Below, piece by piece: positions 6,493 to 14,153 of a stretch of DNA of 21,038 nucleotides; the first letter of the stretch is position 1, and the number at the start of each line of letters is the position of its first letter. The notes beneath the pieces are model-generated. The model did not search any database. It saw only the letters and a list, made by a program, of their open reading frames with translations, and was not told the DNA's origin. The position numbers were made by a program, and so were the translations under genes. This DNA is from an uncultured Oscillospiraceae bacterium. GTDB taxonomy: Bacteria > Bacillota > Clostridia > Oscillospirales > Oscillospiraceae. Location of the stretch: the NCBI GenBank assembly GCA_934589065.1, contig CAKTNN010000038.1, positions 1 to 21,038 on the forward strand, written 5' to 3'.

Positions 6493-7650
6493 ATGACTAA
6501 AAAAACAATTAAAACTGCCATCATCGGTTCCGGAATGATGGGCGTGCAGCACGCGCTGGCTCTGAGACGGATTCCCGGCGTGGAGGTGGTTGCGATATGT
6601 GACCCGGTTTCCAAAAATCTTGCCGAGAAGGCGGAGTCCCTGGGCATTCCCTACGCCTATTCCAATATAGAAAAAATGCTGGAAGAGCAGCAGCCGGATG
6701 TCATCCACAACTGCACCCCCAACAGCGAGCACTATAAAATCAGCAAGCTGGCTCTGGAAAAGGGCGTGGCGGTATACTCGGAAAAGCCCCTTGGGGTTTC
6801 TGTGGAGGAGGCCCAGTCCCTGATTGCCCTGGCGGAGAAAAACCACACCGCCAACGGCGTGAACTTTAATTACCGCAGCAATGCCATGGTCAGAGAAATG
6901 CGGGCGCGGCTGCGCAGAGGAACTCCGGGAAAGGTGCTGCTGGTTCACGGGCAGTATGTTCAGGACTGGCTGATGTACGATACGGATTTCAACTGGCGGG
7001 TGGATTCCAGAATCGGGGGCAAGTCCAGAACGGTGGCGGATGTGGGCTCTCACTGGTTTGACACCATTCAGCTGATTCTGGATGCCCGAATTGAAGCGGT
7101 GTACGCAAAACTTTTAACGGTTTACAAGCAGAGAAAACGCTCCCTGGTGGAGACCCAGACCTTTTCCAATGCTTCCGGCGGAGCGTATGAGCTGGTGGAT
7201 GTGGATACCGAGGATGCCGGATTTATTATGGTTCGCTTTGCGGACGGCACTTACGGAAATATCGTATTGTCCCAGGTGAGCGGCGGATACAAAAATTCCT
7301 TTACGGTCTCCGTGGACTGCGCAAATTACTCTATGCAGTGGGATCAGGAGTCCCCGGATAAGCTTCAAATCGGCGACCGGAATGTGGGCAGTATCAAGGT
7401 TCTTTCCGCTGCCGGCGGAAATACGGATGACGCCAATGCCTACACCACCCTCCCTGCCGGTCATGCCGTGGGCTGGGCGGATGCGCTGACCAACAACATC
7501 AATCTATTCTATACGGCGATCAAGAATGGCACGGCAAACGAAGAAAAGCAGGAATATGCTACCTTCCGGGATGCGGCCTACATTATGAAAATCGTGGATG
7601 CCTGCCTGAGAAGCAATGAAGAAGACAAGTGGATCGAAGTGAAGGAATAA
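6493..7650 (+). CDS. Gfo/Idh/MocA-family NAD-dependent oxidoreductase (DgpA-like candidate)
   Basis: The protein has 385 residues. The ATG at 6493 is chosen over an upstream in-frame ATG at 6430 because AGGAAAGGA lies just before it and the Rossmann strand starts right after. The N-terminal Rossmann domain has GSGMMG (12-17) and Asp37 at the end of strand 2, favouring NAD. The catalytic EKP motif is at 97-99, and the C-terminal domain carries the VADVGSHWFD motif with the usual catalytic Asp/His pair. Family members oxidise sugar or cyclitol hydroxyls; DgpA of puerarin degradation, from this family, oxidises glucose C3 of a C-glycoside. Given the deglycosidase-like genes that follow, the likely job here is oxidation of an imported glycoside to its 3-keto form. 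An inositol or other sugar dehydrogenase remains possible. Confidence 0.9.
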   Translation: MTKKTIKTAIIGSGMMGVQHALALRRIPGVEVVAICDPVSKNLAEKAESLGIPYAYSNIEKMLEEQQPDVIHNCTPNSEHYKISKLALEKGVAVYSEKPLGVSVEEAQSLIALAEKNHTANGVNFNYRSNAMVREMRARLRRGTPGKVLLVHGQYVQDWLMYDTDFNWRVDSRIGGKSRTVADVGSHWFDTIQLILDARIEAVYAKLLTVYKQRKRSLVETQTFSNASGGAYELVDVDTEDAGFIMVRFADGTYGNIVLSQVSGGYKNSFTVSVDCANYSMQWDQESPDKLQIGDRNVGSIKVLSAAGGNTDDANAYTTLPAGHAVGWADALTNNINLFYTAIKNGTANEEKQEYATFRDAAYIMKIVDACLRSNEEDKWIEVKE

Positions 7651-7664
7651 GGAGGCGACAAACA

Positions 7665-8624
7665 TTGAAACTTGGCCTTTTAACCGTACCCTACGCCTCC
7701 AAAACCCTGGAGGAAACCCTGAAAATCATCCGGCCTCTGGGAATTGAGGCCGTGGAGCTGGGGGCAGGCGGCTACACCAATGATGCCCATTGCCATGTCC
7801 ACGAACTGCTGGAAAACCCCGGAAAAATCCGGGAACTCAAGGCGCTTGTGGATGCTTACGGCATGACGATATCCGCCCTGAGCTGCCACGGAAATCCCGT
7901 CCATCCCAACAAAGCCATTGCCCAGGCGGCAGATCGGAACTTTCATGAGACGCTGGAATTGGCGGAGCAATTGGGCGTGGATACGGTGGTAACCTTCTCC
8001 GGCTGCCCCGGAGGAAGCAAGACCGATACGACCCCCAACTGGGTAACCTGTGCCTGGCCTACGGAATTCCAGGACATTGGGGATTACCAGTGGAACGAGT
8101 GCCTGCTTCCTTACTGGGAAAAGGCGGGAGCCCGGGCAGAAGACCACGGCGTGCGGGTCGCCATCGAGATGCACCCCGGCTTCTGCGTGTACAATACCGA
8201 GACGATGAAGCGGCTGCACCGGGCTAGCAAAGCGGTGGGTGCAAACTTTGACCCCAGCCATCTGTTTTGGCAGGGGATGGACGCCGTGGAGGCAATCTAC
8301 GATCTGGGAGCGCTTATTTACTATGTTCACGCCAAGGATTGCGTTGTCCACGACAACGTCCGGCGCAGAGCAGGCGTCCTGGATACCAAGTCCTTTAACG
8401 AGATTCCCAACAGAGCCTGGATTTTCCGCACCGTGGGCTACGGACATGATGCCAAGGTGTGGAAGGATATCCTATCGGCCCTGCGGGTAAACGGCTACGA
8501 TAAGACCGTGAGCATCGAGCATGAGGATGCTCTGATGTCCGTGGACGAGGGCGTGAAAAAGGCGGCGGCCTTTTTGAACGAAATGATGATTCGGGAAGAA
8601 GCCTGCCAGGCATGGTGGGCGTGA
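7665..8624 (+). CDS. Sugar phosphate isomerase/epimerase-like TIM barrel protein
   Basis: The protein has 319 residues from a TTG start at 7665, placed 7 bases after the perfect site AGGAGG; the in-frame ATG at 7629 lies inside the upstream gene. It is a xylose-isomerase-like TIM barrel (AP_endonuc_2 family). Likely divalent-metal ligands are Glu168 (VAIEMHPGF), Asp196 (ANFDPSHLF), His222 (YVHAKD) and Glu285 (SIEHED). The conserved phrases ALSCHGNPVHP and GYGHD mark a broad family that often sits beside Gfo/Idh oxidoreductases. It may isomerise, epimerise or hydrate the keto-sugar made by this pathway. It is the less likely of the two barrels to pair with the small beta-like subunit, because it precedes that gene. 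Confidence 0.85.
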   Translation: MKLGLLTVPYASKTLEETLKIIRPLGIEAVELGAGGYTNDAHCHVHELLENPGKIRELKALVDAYGMTISALSCHGNPVHPNKAIAQAADRNFHETLELAEQLGVDTVVTFSGCPGGSKTDTTPNWVTCAWPTEFQDIGDYQWNECLLPYWEKAGARAEDHGVRVAIEMHPGFCVYNTETMKRLHRASKAVGANFDPSHLFWQGMDAVEAIYDLGALIYYVHAKDCVVHDNVRRRAGVLDTKSFNEIPNRAWIFRTVGYGHDAKVWKDILSALRVNGYDKTVSIEHEDALMSVDEGVKKAAAFLNEMMIREEACQAWWA

Positions 8625-8646
8625 ATACACAGGAGGTACTGTAAAT

Positions 8647-9081
8647 ATGCCAGCTGGAACTTCTTATTTGGTCAAGGAGGGCATGATCGGCAAGACGGTG
8701 TGCCGGGAGACCTACAACGCGGATGCCTATTACAAATTCACCGTTAAAAACAATTTTCTTCACGCCATTCACCCGGTGGGATGGTTCTGGAAAATTGACA
8801 TCGAGCTGGACGGGAAGGCCTGGGATACCAAGGATAGCTATTTTGTCCTGCGGGGGCAATTCTTCCGGATTCCGGATATGCACACCATTTCCGAGGTCTA
8901 CTGGAACCTCTGCGAGCCTGCGGAAATCTACCTGAAGCAGAACCGGGAGCTGGAAAAAGGAACGCACGAGATCACGGTCACTTTTACAACCAGCCTGCTG
9001 GAGGATACACAGATTCTTGACCGGGAGAGAAAATACAGCGACCGGGTGGAATTTGCCCAGAGCACCATTGAACTGGTTTAA
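8647..9081 (+). CDS. C-glycoside deglycosidase beta-subunit-like protein (DUF6379 type)
   Basis: The protein has 144 residues with no signal peptide, and an AGGAGG site precedes the ATG. Its predicted all-beta layout matches what I recall of the small beta subunit of C-glycoside deglycosidases (DgpB, CarB; Pfam CGDB/DUF6379). The features are FTVKNNFLHAI, then KIDIELDGKAWDTKDSYFVLRGQFFRI, a Trp (EVYWNLCEPAEIYL), then LEKGTHEITVTFTT. In DgpBC and CarBC this subunit caps the TIM-barrel alpha subunit, and the complex splits the C-C bond of a 3-keto C-glycoside. The gene lies 15 bp before a TIM barrel gene, matching the B-then-C order of those systems. The assignment rests on pattern and context; some homologues may act on O-glycosides. 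Confidence 0.7.
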   Translation: MPAGTSYLVKEGMIGKTVCRETYNADAYYKFTVKNNFLHAIHPVGWFWKIDIELDGKAWDTKDSYFVLRGQFFRIPDMHTISEVYWNLCEPAEIYLKQNRELEKGTHEITVTFTTSLLEDTQILDRERKYSDRVEFAQSTIELV

Positions 9082-9095
9082 GGAGAGGGAGAAAC

Positions 9096-9962
9096 ATGAA
9101 AAGCTATATTAGCGTCAGCACCTGGTCCATGCAGCAGCTCACCTATTCTAAGGGGGTCACTCTGGATGATATGATCCGCATGACCAGGGAGATGGGCTCC
9201 GACAGCATTGATATTTGCGAAGAATATCTGCCCTGCCATCCCCAGCCGGATCTGGTAAAGATTGCGGAAATTCGGGAAAAGGTTGCGGATGCAGGCCTGA
9301 AAATGGGGGTAACCTGGTTCTCTACGGAAATCCACCGGGGCATTGAAGCAAGCAGCGAGGAGCACGTGCTGGAGGTTTACAAGAAGAACATCCAGATTGC
9401 CAAGGCCCTGGGGACGCCCTTTATCTGCATTCCCATGCTGCTGGAGCGGAGATGGCCCAGAGAAAAGTGCAAGGATGAACTGCGCAGCTTCTTTGAAAAG
9501 CTGATTCCCTACGCGGAAAAGTTCGATATGCCCATTTCCCACGAGTGCGCCCGCAAAGGGACCAATTCCCTGGTGCTGGAGCTGGTTAAGGAGTTTGACA
9601 CCAAATATTACCGTATATGCCCCGATCTGGAGGCCTGGCGCTTCGGTACGGAGGATCTGCCCCTGCTGCCCCATGCGGAAGACCCCGGCGCCGGGATTAT
9701 GGAGCCGGAACCCACCCAGCTTTTCCGGGATTGCGTGGAGTATGCACCCTACATCCACTTTAAGCTTTTGAAGATGGAAAACGGAGAGGAGCCCCATTTC
9801 CCCATTCCGGAGGTGATGGATGCCATCAACAATAGCTCCATCGACCATCTGCTGTGTCTGGAGTATGAGGGCTGGATTCCGGATGTTGTGCCGGAGCGAG
9901 ACTCCTACGAGGAGACAAGAAAATGCGTAGAAATGGTACGCAGATACCAGAAAAAGTTCTGA
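9096..9962 (+). CDS. TIM barrel protein, candidate C-glycoside deglycosidase alpha subunit
   Basis: The protein has 288 residues, with AAGGAGAGGG before the ATG and 15 bp from the preceding beta-like gene. It belongs to the xylose-isomerase-like TIM barrel group (AP_endonuc_2) but is clearly different from the barrel at 7665-8624. Candidate metal ligands at the four usual strands are Glu150 (ISHECARKG), Asp177 (ICPDLEAW), His221 (YIHFKLL) and Glu256 (LCLEYEGW). It is the last gene of the operon. In DgpC/CarC the alpha subunit uses a divalent metal and acid-base residues to cleave the sugar-aglycone bond after C3 oxidation; adjacency to the beta-like gene makes that role likely here. A plain keto-sugar isomerase is the main alternative. 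Confidence 0.8.
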   Translation: MKSYISVSTWSMQQLTYSKGVTLDDMIRMTREMGSDSIDICEEYLPCHPQPDLVKIAEIREKVADAGLKMGVTWFSTEIHRGIEASSEEHVLEVYKKNIQIAKALGTPFICIPMLLERRWPREKCKDELRSFFEKLIPYAEKFDMPISHECARKGTNSLVLELVKEFDTKYYRICPDLEAWRFGTEDLPLLPHAEDPGAGIMEPEPTQLFRDCVEYAPYIHFKLLKMENGEEPHFPIPEVMDAINNSSIDHLLCLEYEGWIPDVVPERDSYEETRKCVEMVRRYQKKF

Positions 9963-9987
9963 TTTTCCGAAACAAATAAGAAGCCGA

Positions 9988-10008
9988 CCCACGAAGCACC
10001 CTCGTGGG
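9988..10008 (+). terminator. Short hairpin after the glycoside operon
   Basis: CCCACGA (9988-9994) pairs with TCGTGGG (10002-10008), but it is followed by A-rich rather than T-rich sequence, so by itself it is not a classic intrinsic terminator. It may protect the mRNA 3' end ahead of the larger structure at 10016-10130. Confidence 0.45.
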
Positions 10009-10015
10009 CCAAAAC

Positions 10016-10130
10016 AAAAACTGTCATTGCGAACCAGTCCGAAGACCGGCGTGGCAATCTCCCCTTCGATTTTGAAGACCCGGGGGATTCCCACGCCGGT
10101 GTGTGCGCCGACTCGCAATGACAGTTTTTT
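10016..10130. repeat. Dispersed long-hairpin repeat acting as bidirectional terminator
   Basis: Terminal arms CTGTCATTGCGA (10021-10032) and TCGCAATGACAG (10113-10124) are exact reverse complements. They are extended by AAAAA on the left and TTTTTT on the right. Further pairing lies inside (ACCGGCGTGG with CCCACGCCGGT, and CTCCCC with GGGGGA), making one long imperfect hairpin of about 104 bases. T-tracts on both sides allow termination of the glycoside operon (plus) and of the convergent cysteine operon (minus). A related copy is cut by the window end at about 20990-21038, so this is a dispersed genomic repeat. No protein is encoded in it. Confidence 0.8.
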
Positions 10131-10137
10131 ATAACAT

Positions 10138-10179
10138 AAAAATCTCCCCCGCCGGGAGAAGAGAAAAACGGCGGGGGAG
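10138..10179 (-). terminator. Terminator of the cysteine operon (repeat copy 1)
   Basis: CTCCCCCGCCG (10144-10154) pairs exactly with CGGCGGGGGAG (10169-10179). On the minus strand the stem is followed by ATTTTTATG, a usable T-tract, placed about 50 bases past the stop of the cysteine desulfidase gene. A 30-base stretch (10138-10167), including the loop, is identical to 15681-15710. Confidence 0.82.
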
Positions 10180-10228
10180 CGGGAAGAGAAATGGACGCGC
10201 AGGGAAATGCGAGTGCCTGTTCATATTA

Positions 10229-11512
10229 TTATTTTTTGATATCCGGAGTGTTGCGAAGCATGATGTTCATAATCTGTACATCTGTTTCTCGCATCCCGTC
10301 TCGCCCAACACAGCCAACACAACGGATGGTATCTTCGATATCTCCTTTAATAAGGCCTGTATTGGCAAGAAAACGTTTCTTTTCCATAGACATATGGTGT
10401 GCGGTGATTGCCGATTCTAGTGCACAGGATATTTTTGCGGCACAGGATGCTTTCGCTCCGTCACAGACAATGCCGGTGGTTGTGCCAAGTGTATTGACGA
10501 TGGTGGAGCAAATCTGGTCATAATTTCCGCCGTAGAGATAAGTGATGGCTGCACCTGCACCGCAGGCAGCACTAACTGCGCCGCAAAAAGCGGATAAACT
10601 ACCAATTTGACGCTTAATATGTATGGAAATTAAGTTGCTTATCAGAAGAGCACGGTACAGCTTCGTATCCCCAACATTCAGTTCTTTGGCGTATTCGATT
10701 ACCGGAATGGAGAGTGTCATTCCTTGGTTGCCGCTACCGCTATTGATCATTACAGGTAAGGAACAGCCATCCATTCTTGCGTCTGAACCTGCCGCTGCCA
10801 GTGCCCTTGCGCGTACACTGAGGGAACAGCCTTCTGTATGAAGCAGAGTCTGACCTACAGAGACACCATATGTATTCTTGATCCCCTCGTGCGCAATTGC
10901 CATATTCATCGAAATCTGTTGGTCTAAAAGCTTTTTGACCTTGTCCGTATTTACTGATTCGGAAAAATCCAGAATGCCCAAAACAGTTAACTCAGTGAGT
11001 GCAGCATCCGAAGCGTGTTCTTTTTTTCGATGGTCTTCAAGAATAACACCATTCTTCGCAATGTAAGTAATATCGGTGTGGTGCTTTTCAATAATGACTT
11101 CAGCTTGATTGTTACCGGAATAGACAATTGCGCGAACATACAGATTTTCTACGCCTTCCTGCAGATAGCACTTGGCAAAGCCTTGCTGAAGAAGCTGCTT
11201 TGTCCTGAAAACATCTTCTTCTGTTGCATTCTCAAGAACTTGCAGCCTGCTTTCAGCTCTGCCACAGACAATTCCCAACGTCCCTGCTGCATCAATCCCA
11301 CGCATACCGTTTGAATTCGGTACAACAACTCCACTGACATTCTTTATTATGTTGCCGCTGCAAAACAAATCAATATGCTCAGGAAATACACCCAGTACAT
11401 CACGGGCAGTCGCTGCTGCATACGCAATTGCAATCGGTTCTGTGCAACCTAATGCAGGCATCAATTCTTGATTCAGTATGTCCAAGTATTCTTGTTCGCA
11501 CATAATAATCAC
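10229..11512 (-). CDS. cyuA: L-cysteine desulfidase (CyuA/CdsB, UPF0597 family)
   Basis: The protein has 427 residues and is a cytoplasmic iron-sulfur lyase related to the L-serine dehydratase alpha chain. The family converts L-cysteine to pyruvate, ammonia and hydrogen sulfide. Family marks are ALGCTEPIAIAYA near the start (Cys23), the glycine-rich INSGSGNQG (257-265), SAFCGAVSAACGAGAA (Cys310) and GIVCDGAKASCAAK (Cys350). These Cys positions correspond to the three conserved cluster-binding Cys of the archaeal desulfidase. A GTG start at 11512 overlaps the TGA of the upstream transporter (GTGA), suggesting translational coupling; an ATG three codons later is an alternative start. It is the last gene of a four-gene minus-strand operon. 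Some UPF0597 members may use other beta-substituted amino acids. Confidence 0.88.
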   Translation of the reverse strand: MIIMCEQEYLDILNQELMPALGCTEPIAIAYAAATARDVLGVFPEHIDLFCSGNIIKNVSGVVVPNSNGMRGIDAAGTLGIVCGRAESRLQVLENATEEDVFRTKQLLQQGFAKCYLQEGVENLYVRAIVYSGNNQAEVIIEKHHTDITYIAKNGVILEDHRKKEHASDAALTELTVLGILDFSESVNTDKVKKLLDQQISMNMAIAHEGIKNTYGVSVGQTLLHTEGCSLSVRARALAAAGSDARMDGCSLPVMINSGSGNQGMTLSIPVIEYAKELNVGDTKLYRALLISNLISIHIKRQIGSLSAFCGAVSAACGAGAAITYLYGGNYDQICSTIVNTLGTTTGIVCDGAKASCAAKISCALESAITAHHMSMEKKRFLANTGLIKGDIEDTIRCVGCVGRDGMRETDVQIMNIMLRNTPDIKK

Positions 11513-12795
11513 CCAATCAGACCAAGCAGTGCATTATATGCTGCGTAGAGATTAAATCCCAGAATCAGAATGGTAACAAGAATCTGCCATGTAGGAACCT
11601 TGACCTTCATAATATCTTTGTGCAGCATCAGGTAAAGAATGCCAATGCAGACAAAAGGACCGGCTAAGGTCATGCAGGACATGACAGCGACAACAAAGTC
11701 CATGGAAGAGAAATTGCCGTAGAAGATGCTTAGTGAAACAACCAGGCAAAGAGCAATGTTAATTTTTTTCATCCAAGGATTTTCTTTGGGATTTGGCTCT
11801 TTTCCCAAGACATCGGCAATAATGCAGGAATTGAGTGTACAGACACCGCCTGCGGAGGTTATACACGCAGCCAAAATGCCCAGCAGCATTATGTATTTCG
11901 CAAATGACCCCGCAAGAGGCTCTAATGCCAGAGCAGCTTGCAACGCGCTTTTCACTTCTACACCAGCGGGATTCAATACGGCTGCTGCAGAAATATAAAT
12001 TCCGATATTCCACACAAAGAACATTAAGCAAGTAACCAGCGTGTCAATTCTTACGAGGGGCAGGTGCTTTTTCTCAGTCAAACCGCTATTGCGGATACCA
12101 TAGGATTGCAGGATGAAGGTTACACCTCCACAGGAGCCGCCAACCACACCGGCAAACGCAATTGCCTCACCGGAGCTCTTTGGAAGAGAAGGAACCAAAC
12201 CCTTTAGACATGCAATGAAGTTTGGAGCACAGACAATTCCGTTTACCAGAAACAGCAGCGTGAGAAAACCGATCATATATTTGAAGATTTTCTTTACGGC
12301 ATCGAAGCTATGAGAAAAAAGTAGCGCAATAACAGGGCCAGCAAGCACCATAGCAACTTTTGCGGGAATAAAGGGCAGTAAATCGTGAACGATTGTGCCA
12401 ATGAGAGTTCCCTGGCTCATTAATACAAAGCAGAATGCCAGAGCAACCGGGGCAGTGATAATAAACGAGGGAATTTTGCCGATTTTCTTGTTAAAAAGCT
12501 GAATTAATGTGGAAGCCTTCTCTCCTTCTATGTGGCTACCGTAAATTATGTAGTTTGTGATGTAGGTTTCTGCTGCCATGGCCAAAGCAATAATCAGCAT
12601 GACCCAAAGCATACGATACCCAGAAAGAGCACCAAGCTTTAGCGCAGAGCCAATGGAACCGGGGCCCATGGAAAGACCAACGCCCAATGCTGCGGGGCCA
12701 ACACTGGCTAGGATATACTTTAGTTTTCCACTGGCGGGAGGGTTCCAACCGTTTATTTTTCGGTCTTCCGCAACGGATAATTTCTTATTGTTCAT
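11509..12795 (-). CDS. Nramp-fold membrane transporter lacking the metal-site motif
   Basis: The protein has 428 residues with about 11 membrane segments and an AGGAGG site before the ATG. The N-terminal region aligns well with Nramp (SLC11) proteins (GPAALGVGL, SGYRMLWVML). The metal-binding DPGN of helix 1 is GPGS (44-47), and the helix 6 MPH motif is replaced by a Gly-rich stretch (GVVGGSCGGVTFILQS). The residues that coordinate Mn or Fe are therefore absent, and it probably does not carry a transition metal in the usual way. Its place between an M20 amidohydrolase and a cysteine desulfidase suggests import of the amino-acid-like substrate of this operon. That is inference; divergent Nramp relatives with other ions are known. 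Confidence 0.82.
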   Translation of the reverse strand: MNNKKLSVAEDRKINGWNPPASGKLKYILASVGPAALGVGLSMGPGSIGSALKLGALSGYRMLWVMLIIALAMAAETYITNYIIYGSHIEGEKASTLIQLFNKKIGKIPSFIITAPVALAFCFVLMSQGTLIGTIVHDLLPFIPAKVAMVLAGPVIALLFSHSFDAVKKIFKYMIGFLTLLFLVNGIVCAPNFIACLKGLVPSLPKSSGEAIAFAGVVGGSCGGVTFILQSYGIRNSGLTEKKHLPLVRIDTLVTCLMFFVWNIGIYISAAAVLNPAGVEVKSALQAALALEPLAGSFAKYIMLLGILAACITSAGGVCTLNSCIIADVLGKEPNPKENPWMKKINIALCLVVSLSIFYGNFSSMDFVVAVMSCMTLAGPFVCIGILYLMLHKDIMKVKVPTWQILVTILILGFNLYAAYNALLGLIG

Positions 12796-12815
12796 GTCGA
12801 TACTCCTCCTGTTTT

Positions 12816-14153
12816 TTAAATGAATTTGTTTTTGGACAGAATGCTTTTCAGCATCTGTGGGTCCTGTAGCAATTTGCTTCCGGTAAGAGCTAAAACTTTA
12901 GATGCTGTCATCATTCCTCGCCATCCAATTTCAGAACCGGAACAGGCGGTGATTGGCCAGGTGTGCCCGGCTGTACCAACGGGAAAACAGGCAACCGTAA
13001 TTTGTCCTGTCGGGATACGGGCACTGACGGCTGAAACATCGGAAGAAGCAGGAAAAGGCTTTGGGATATTTGATAACGGCGTGAGACCGGTGTCTAACGG
13101 TCCCTGCTCCTTCAATCGGGGGCAATCCTCAATTTGACCTGTAAGCTGCTCAACTGGGAGCGTGCGCTGAATCTCTCGTCCAAAAGCGAGCTCTCGGTTT
13201 GTCCAGCTGGGTGTTCCGACTTCTTCGAATGATTCAAAAAGCACTTTGTTCAAATCCGGATATATTTTTGTTGCAGGGCAAGCTGTTATTTCATCAATAG
13301 TGACTTCCGTATCTGTCATTAGTGCAGCACCCTGCGCAATCCGGCAAACCCGGGCATAGATATCCTTTTGTAAATCGTCTCTTGGAGTGCGAATGAAATA
13401 CCAGGATTTCGCATAATCAGGGACGACATTTGGAACCTTCCCGCCATTGACAGTCACATAGTGGATACGTGCTCCTGGATGGATATGTTCCCGTAAATAG
13501 TTTACACCCACGTTCATCAGTTCTACTGCATCCAATGCACTCCGCCCTGCATCTGGAGATATTGCAGCATGAGCCGGAGTGCCGCGAAAGGAAAAGTAAA
13601 CCGAACGCATTGCCTGATAACGCAATTCTGAAACCTGGTTAATTGCCTCAGGATGCCAAGTCAGAGCAACATCAAAATTGTCAAAATAACCTTCTTGAGC
13701 CAAGCGTATTTTTCCGGTCATGGTTTCTTCTGCAGGGCATCCCATCACTGCAACAGACCCGTGCAGCTTCATTTTTTCCATACGTTCTTTCAGTGCAACA
13801 GCGGCACCAACAGCGCCGACACCTAAAAGACAGTGCCCACAAGCATGTCCACCCTTCCCTACAATCGGACTTTCATGGCTGACGGCGGCTTGACCGGCAT
13901 TTTGCAGCGCATCATATTCTGCGAGAAACAGGATGCGCGGGGAATCGAAACCCCATTGTGCCAGAAAAGCGGTATCTAGCCCTGCTAACCCACGGCACAC
14001 CGAAAATCCTTGGTTCACAAGATAATCTATTAGGGCAGAGGAGGAACGATATTCTTCCAGCGCGGGTTCAGCATAGCTCCAAAGCTTTTTGCTAAGTTCT
14101 TGAAGCTCCCTACCGTGCAGCTCCTCAAACTCATTTAGCCAACTCGGACTCAT
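12816..14153 (-). CDS. M20-family amidohydrolase (AbgB-like; candidate carbamoyl-amino-acid hydrolase)
   Basis: The protein has 445 residues from the ATG at 14153, chosen because AAGGAG lies 7 bases before it; a longer in-frame start at 14204 has no such support. It is a di-zinc M20 peptidase-like enzyme: LFLAEYDAL, then GGHACGHCLLG (His103, His107), GCPAEE (Glu142/143), TWHPEA (His167), and a final metal-site His in AGHTWPITA. A dimerisation domain lies between (FRGTPAHAAISPDAGRSALDA). The overall form is that of p-aminobenzoyl-glutamate hydrolase subunit B, but the neighbours suggest another amide. M20 enzymes include N-carbamoyl-L-cysteine hydrolase of the thiazoline pathway, which would link the preceding ATC-hydrolase-like gene to the cysteine desulfidase. 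The start overlaps the end of the upstream gene by 23 bp. Confidence 0.86.
   Translation of the reverse strand: MSPSWLNEFEELHGRELQELSKKLWSYAEPALEEYRSSSALIDYLVNQGFSVCRGLAGLDTAFLAQWGFDSPRILFLAEYDALQNAGQAAVSHESPIVGKGGHACGHCLLGVGAVGAAVALKERMEKMKLHGSVAVMGCPAEETMTGKIRLAQEGYFDNFDVALTWHPEAINQVSELRYQAMRSVYFSFRGTPAHAAISPDAGRSALDAVELMNVGVNYLREHIHPGARIHYVTVNGGKVPNVVPDYAKSWYFIRTPRDDLQKDIYARVCRIAQGAALMTDTEVTIDEITACPATKIYPDLNKVLFESFEEVGTPSWTNRELAFGREIQRTLPVEQLTGQIEDCPRLKEQGPLDTGLTPLSNIPKPFPASSDVSAVSARIPTGQITVACFPVGTAGHTWPITACSGSEIGWRGMMTASKVLALTGSKLLQDPQMLKSILSKNKFI

Noticed and set aside
5430..6647. 405-codon minus-strand open frame opposite the permease gene
   Set aside because: It mirrors the permease reading frame; the product is His/Asp/Asn-rich and matches no family.
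2797..9962. myo-Inositol catabolic operon
   Set aside because: Gfo/Idh plus TIM barrels and an ABC importer fit IolG/IolE-like genes, but no IolB, IolC, IolD or IolJ homologue is present and the CGDB-like gene fits a deglycosidase better; kept as an alternative.
9078..10118. 346-codon minus-strand open frame opposite the last operon gene
   Set aside because: It starts within the dispersed repeat and runs antisense to a well-supported TIM barrel gene.
11509..12795. Manganese/iron transporter MntH
   Set aside because: The Nramp fold is present but DPGN and MPH metal-site motifs are missing.
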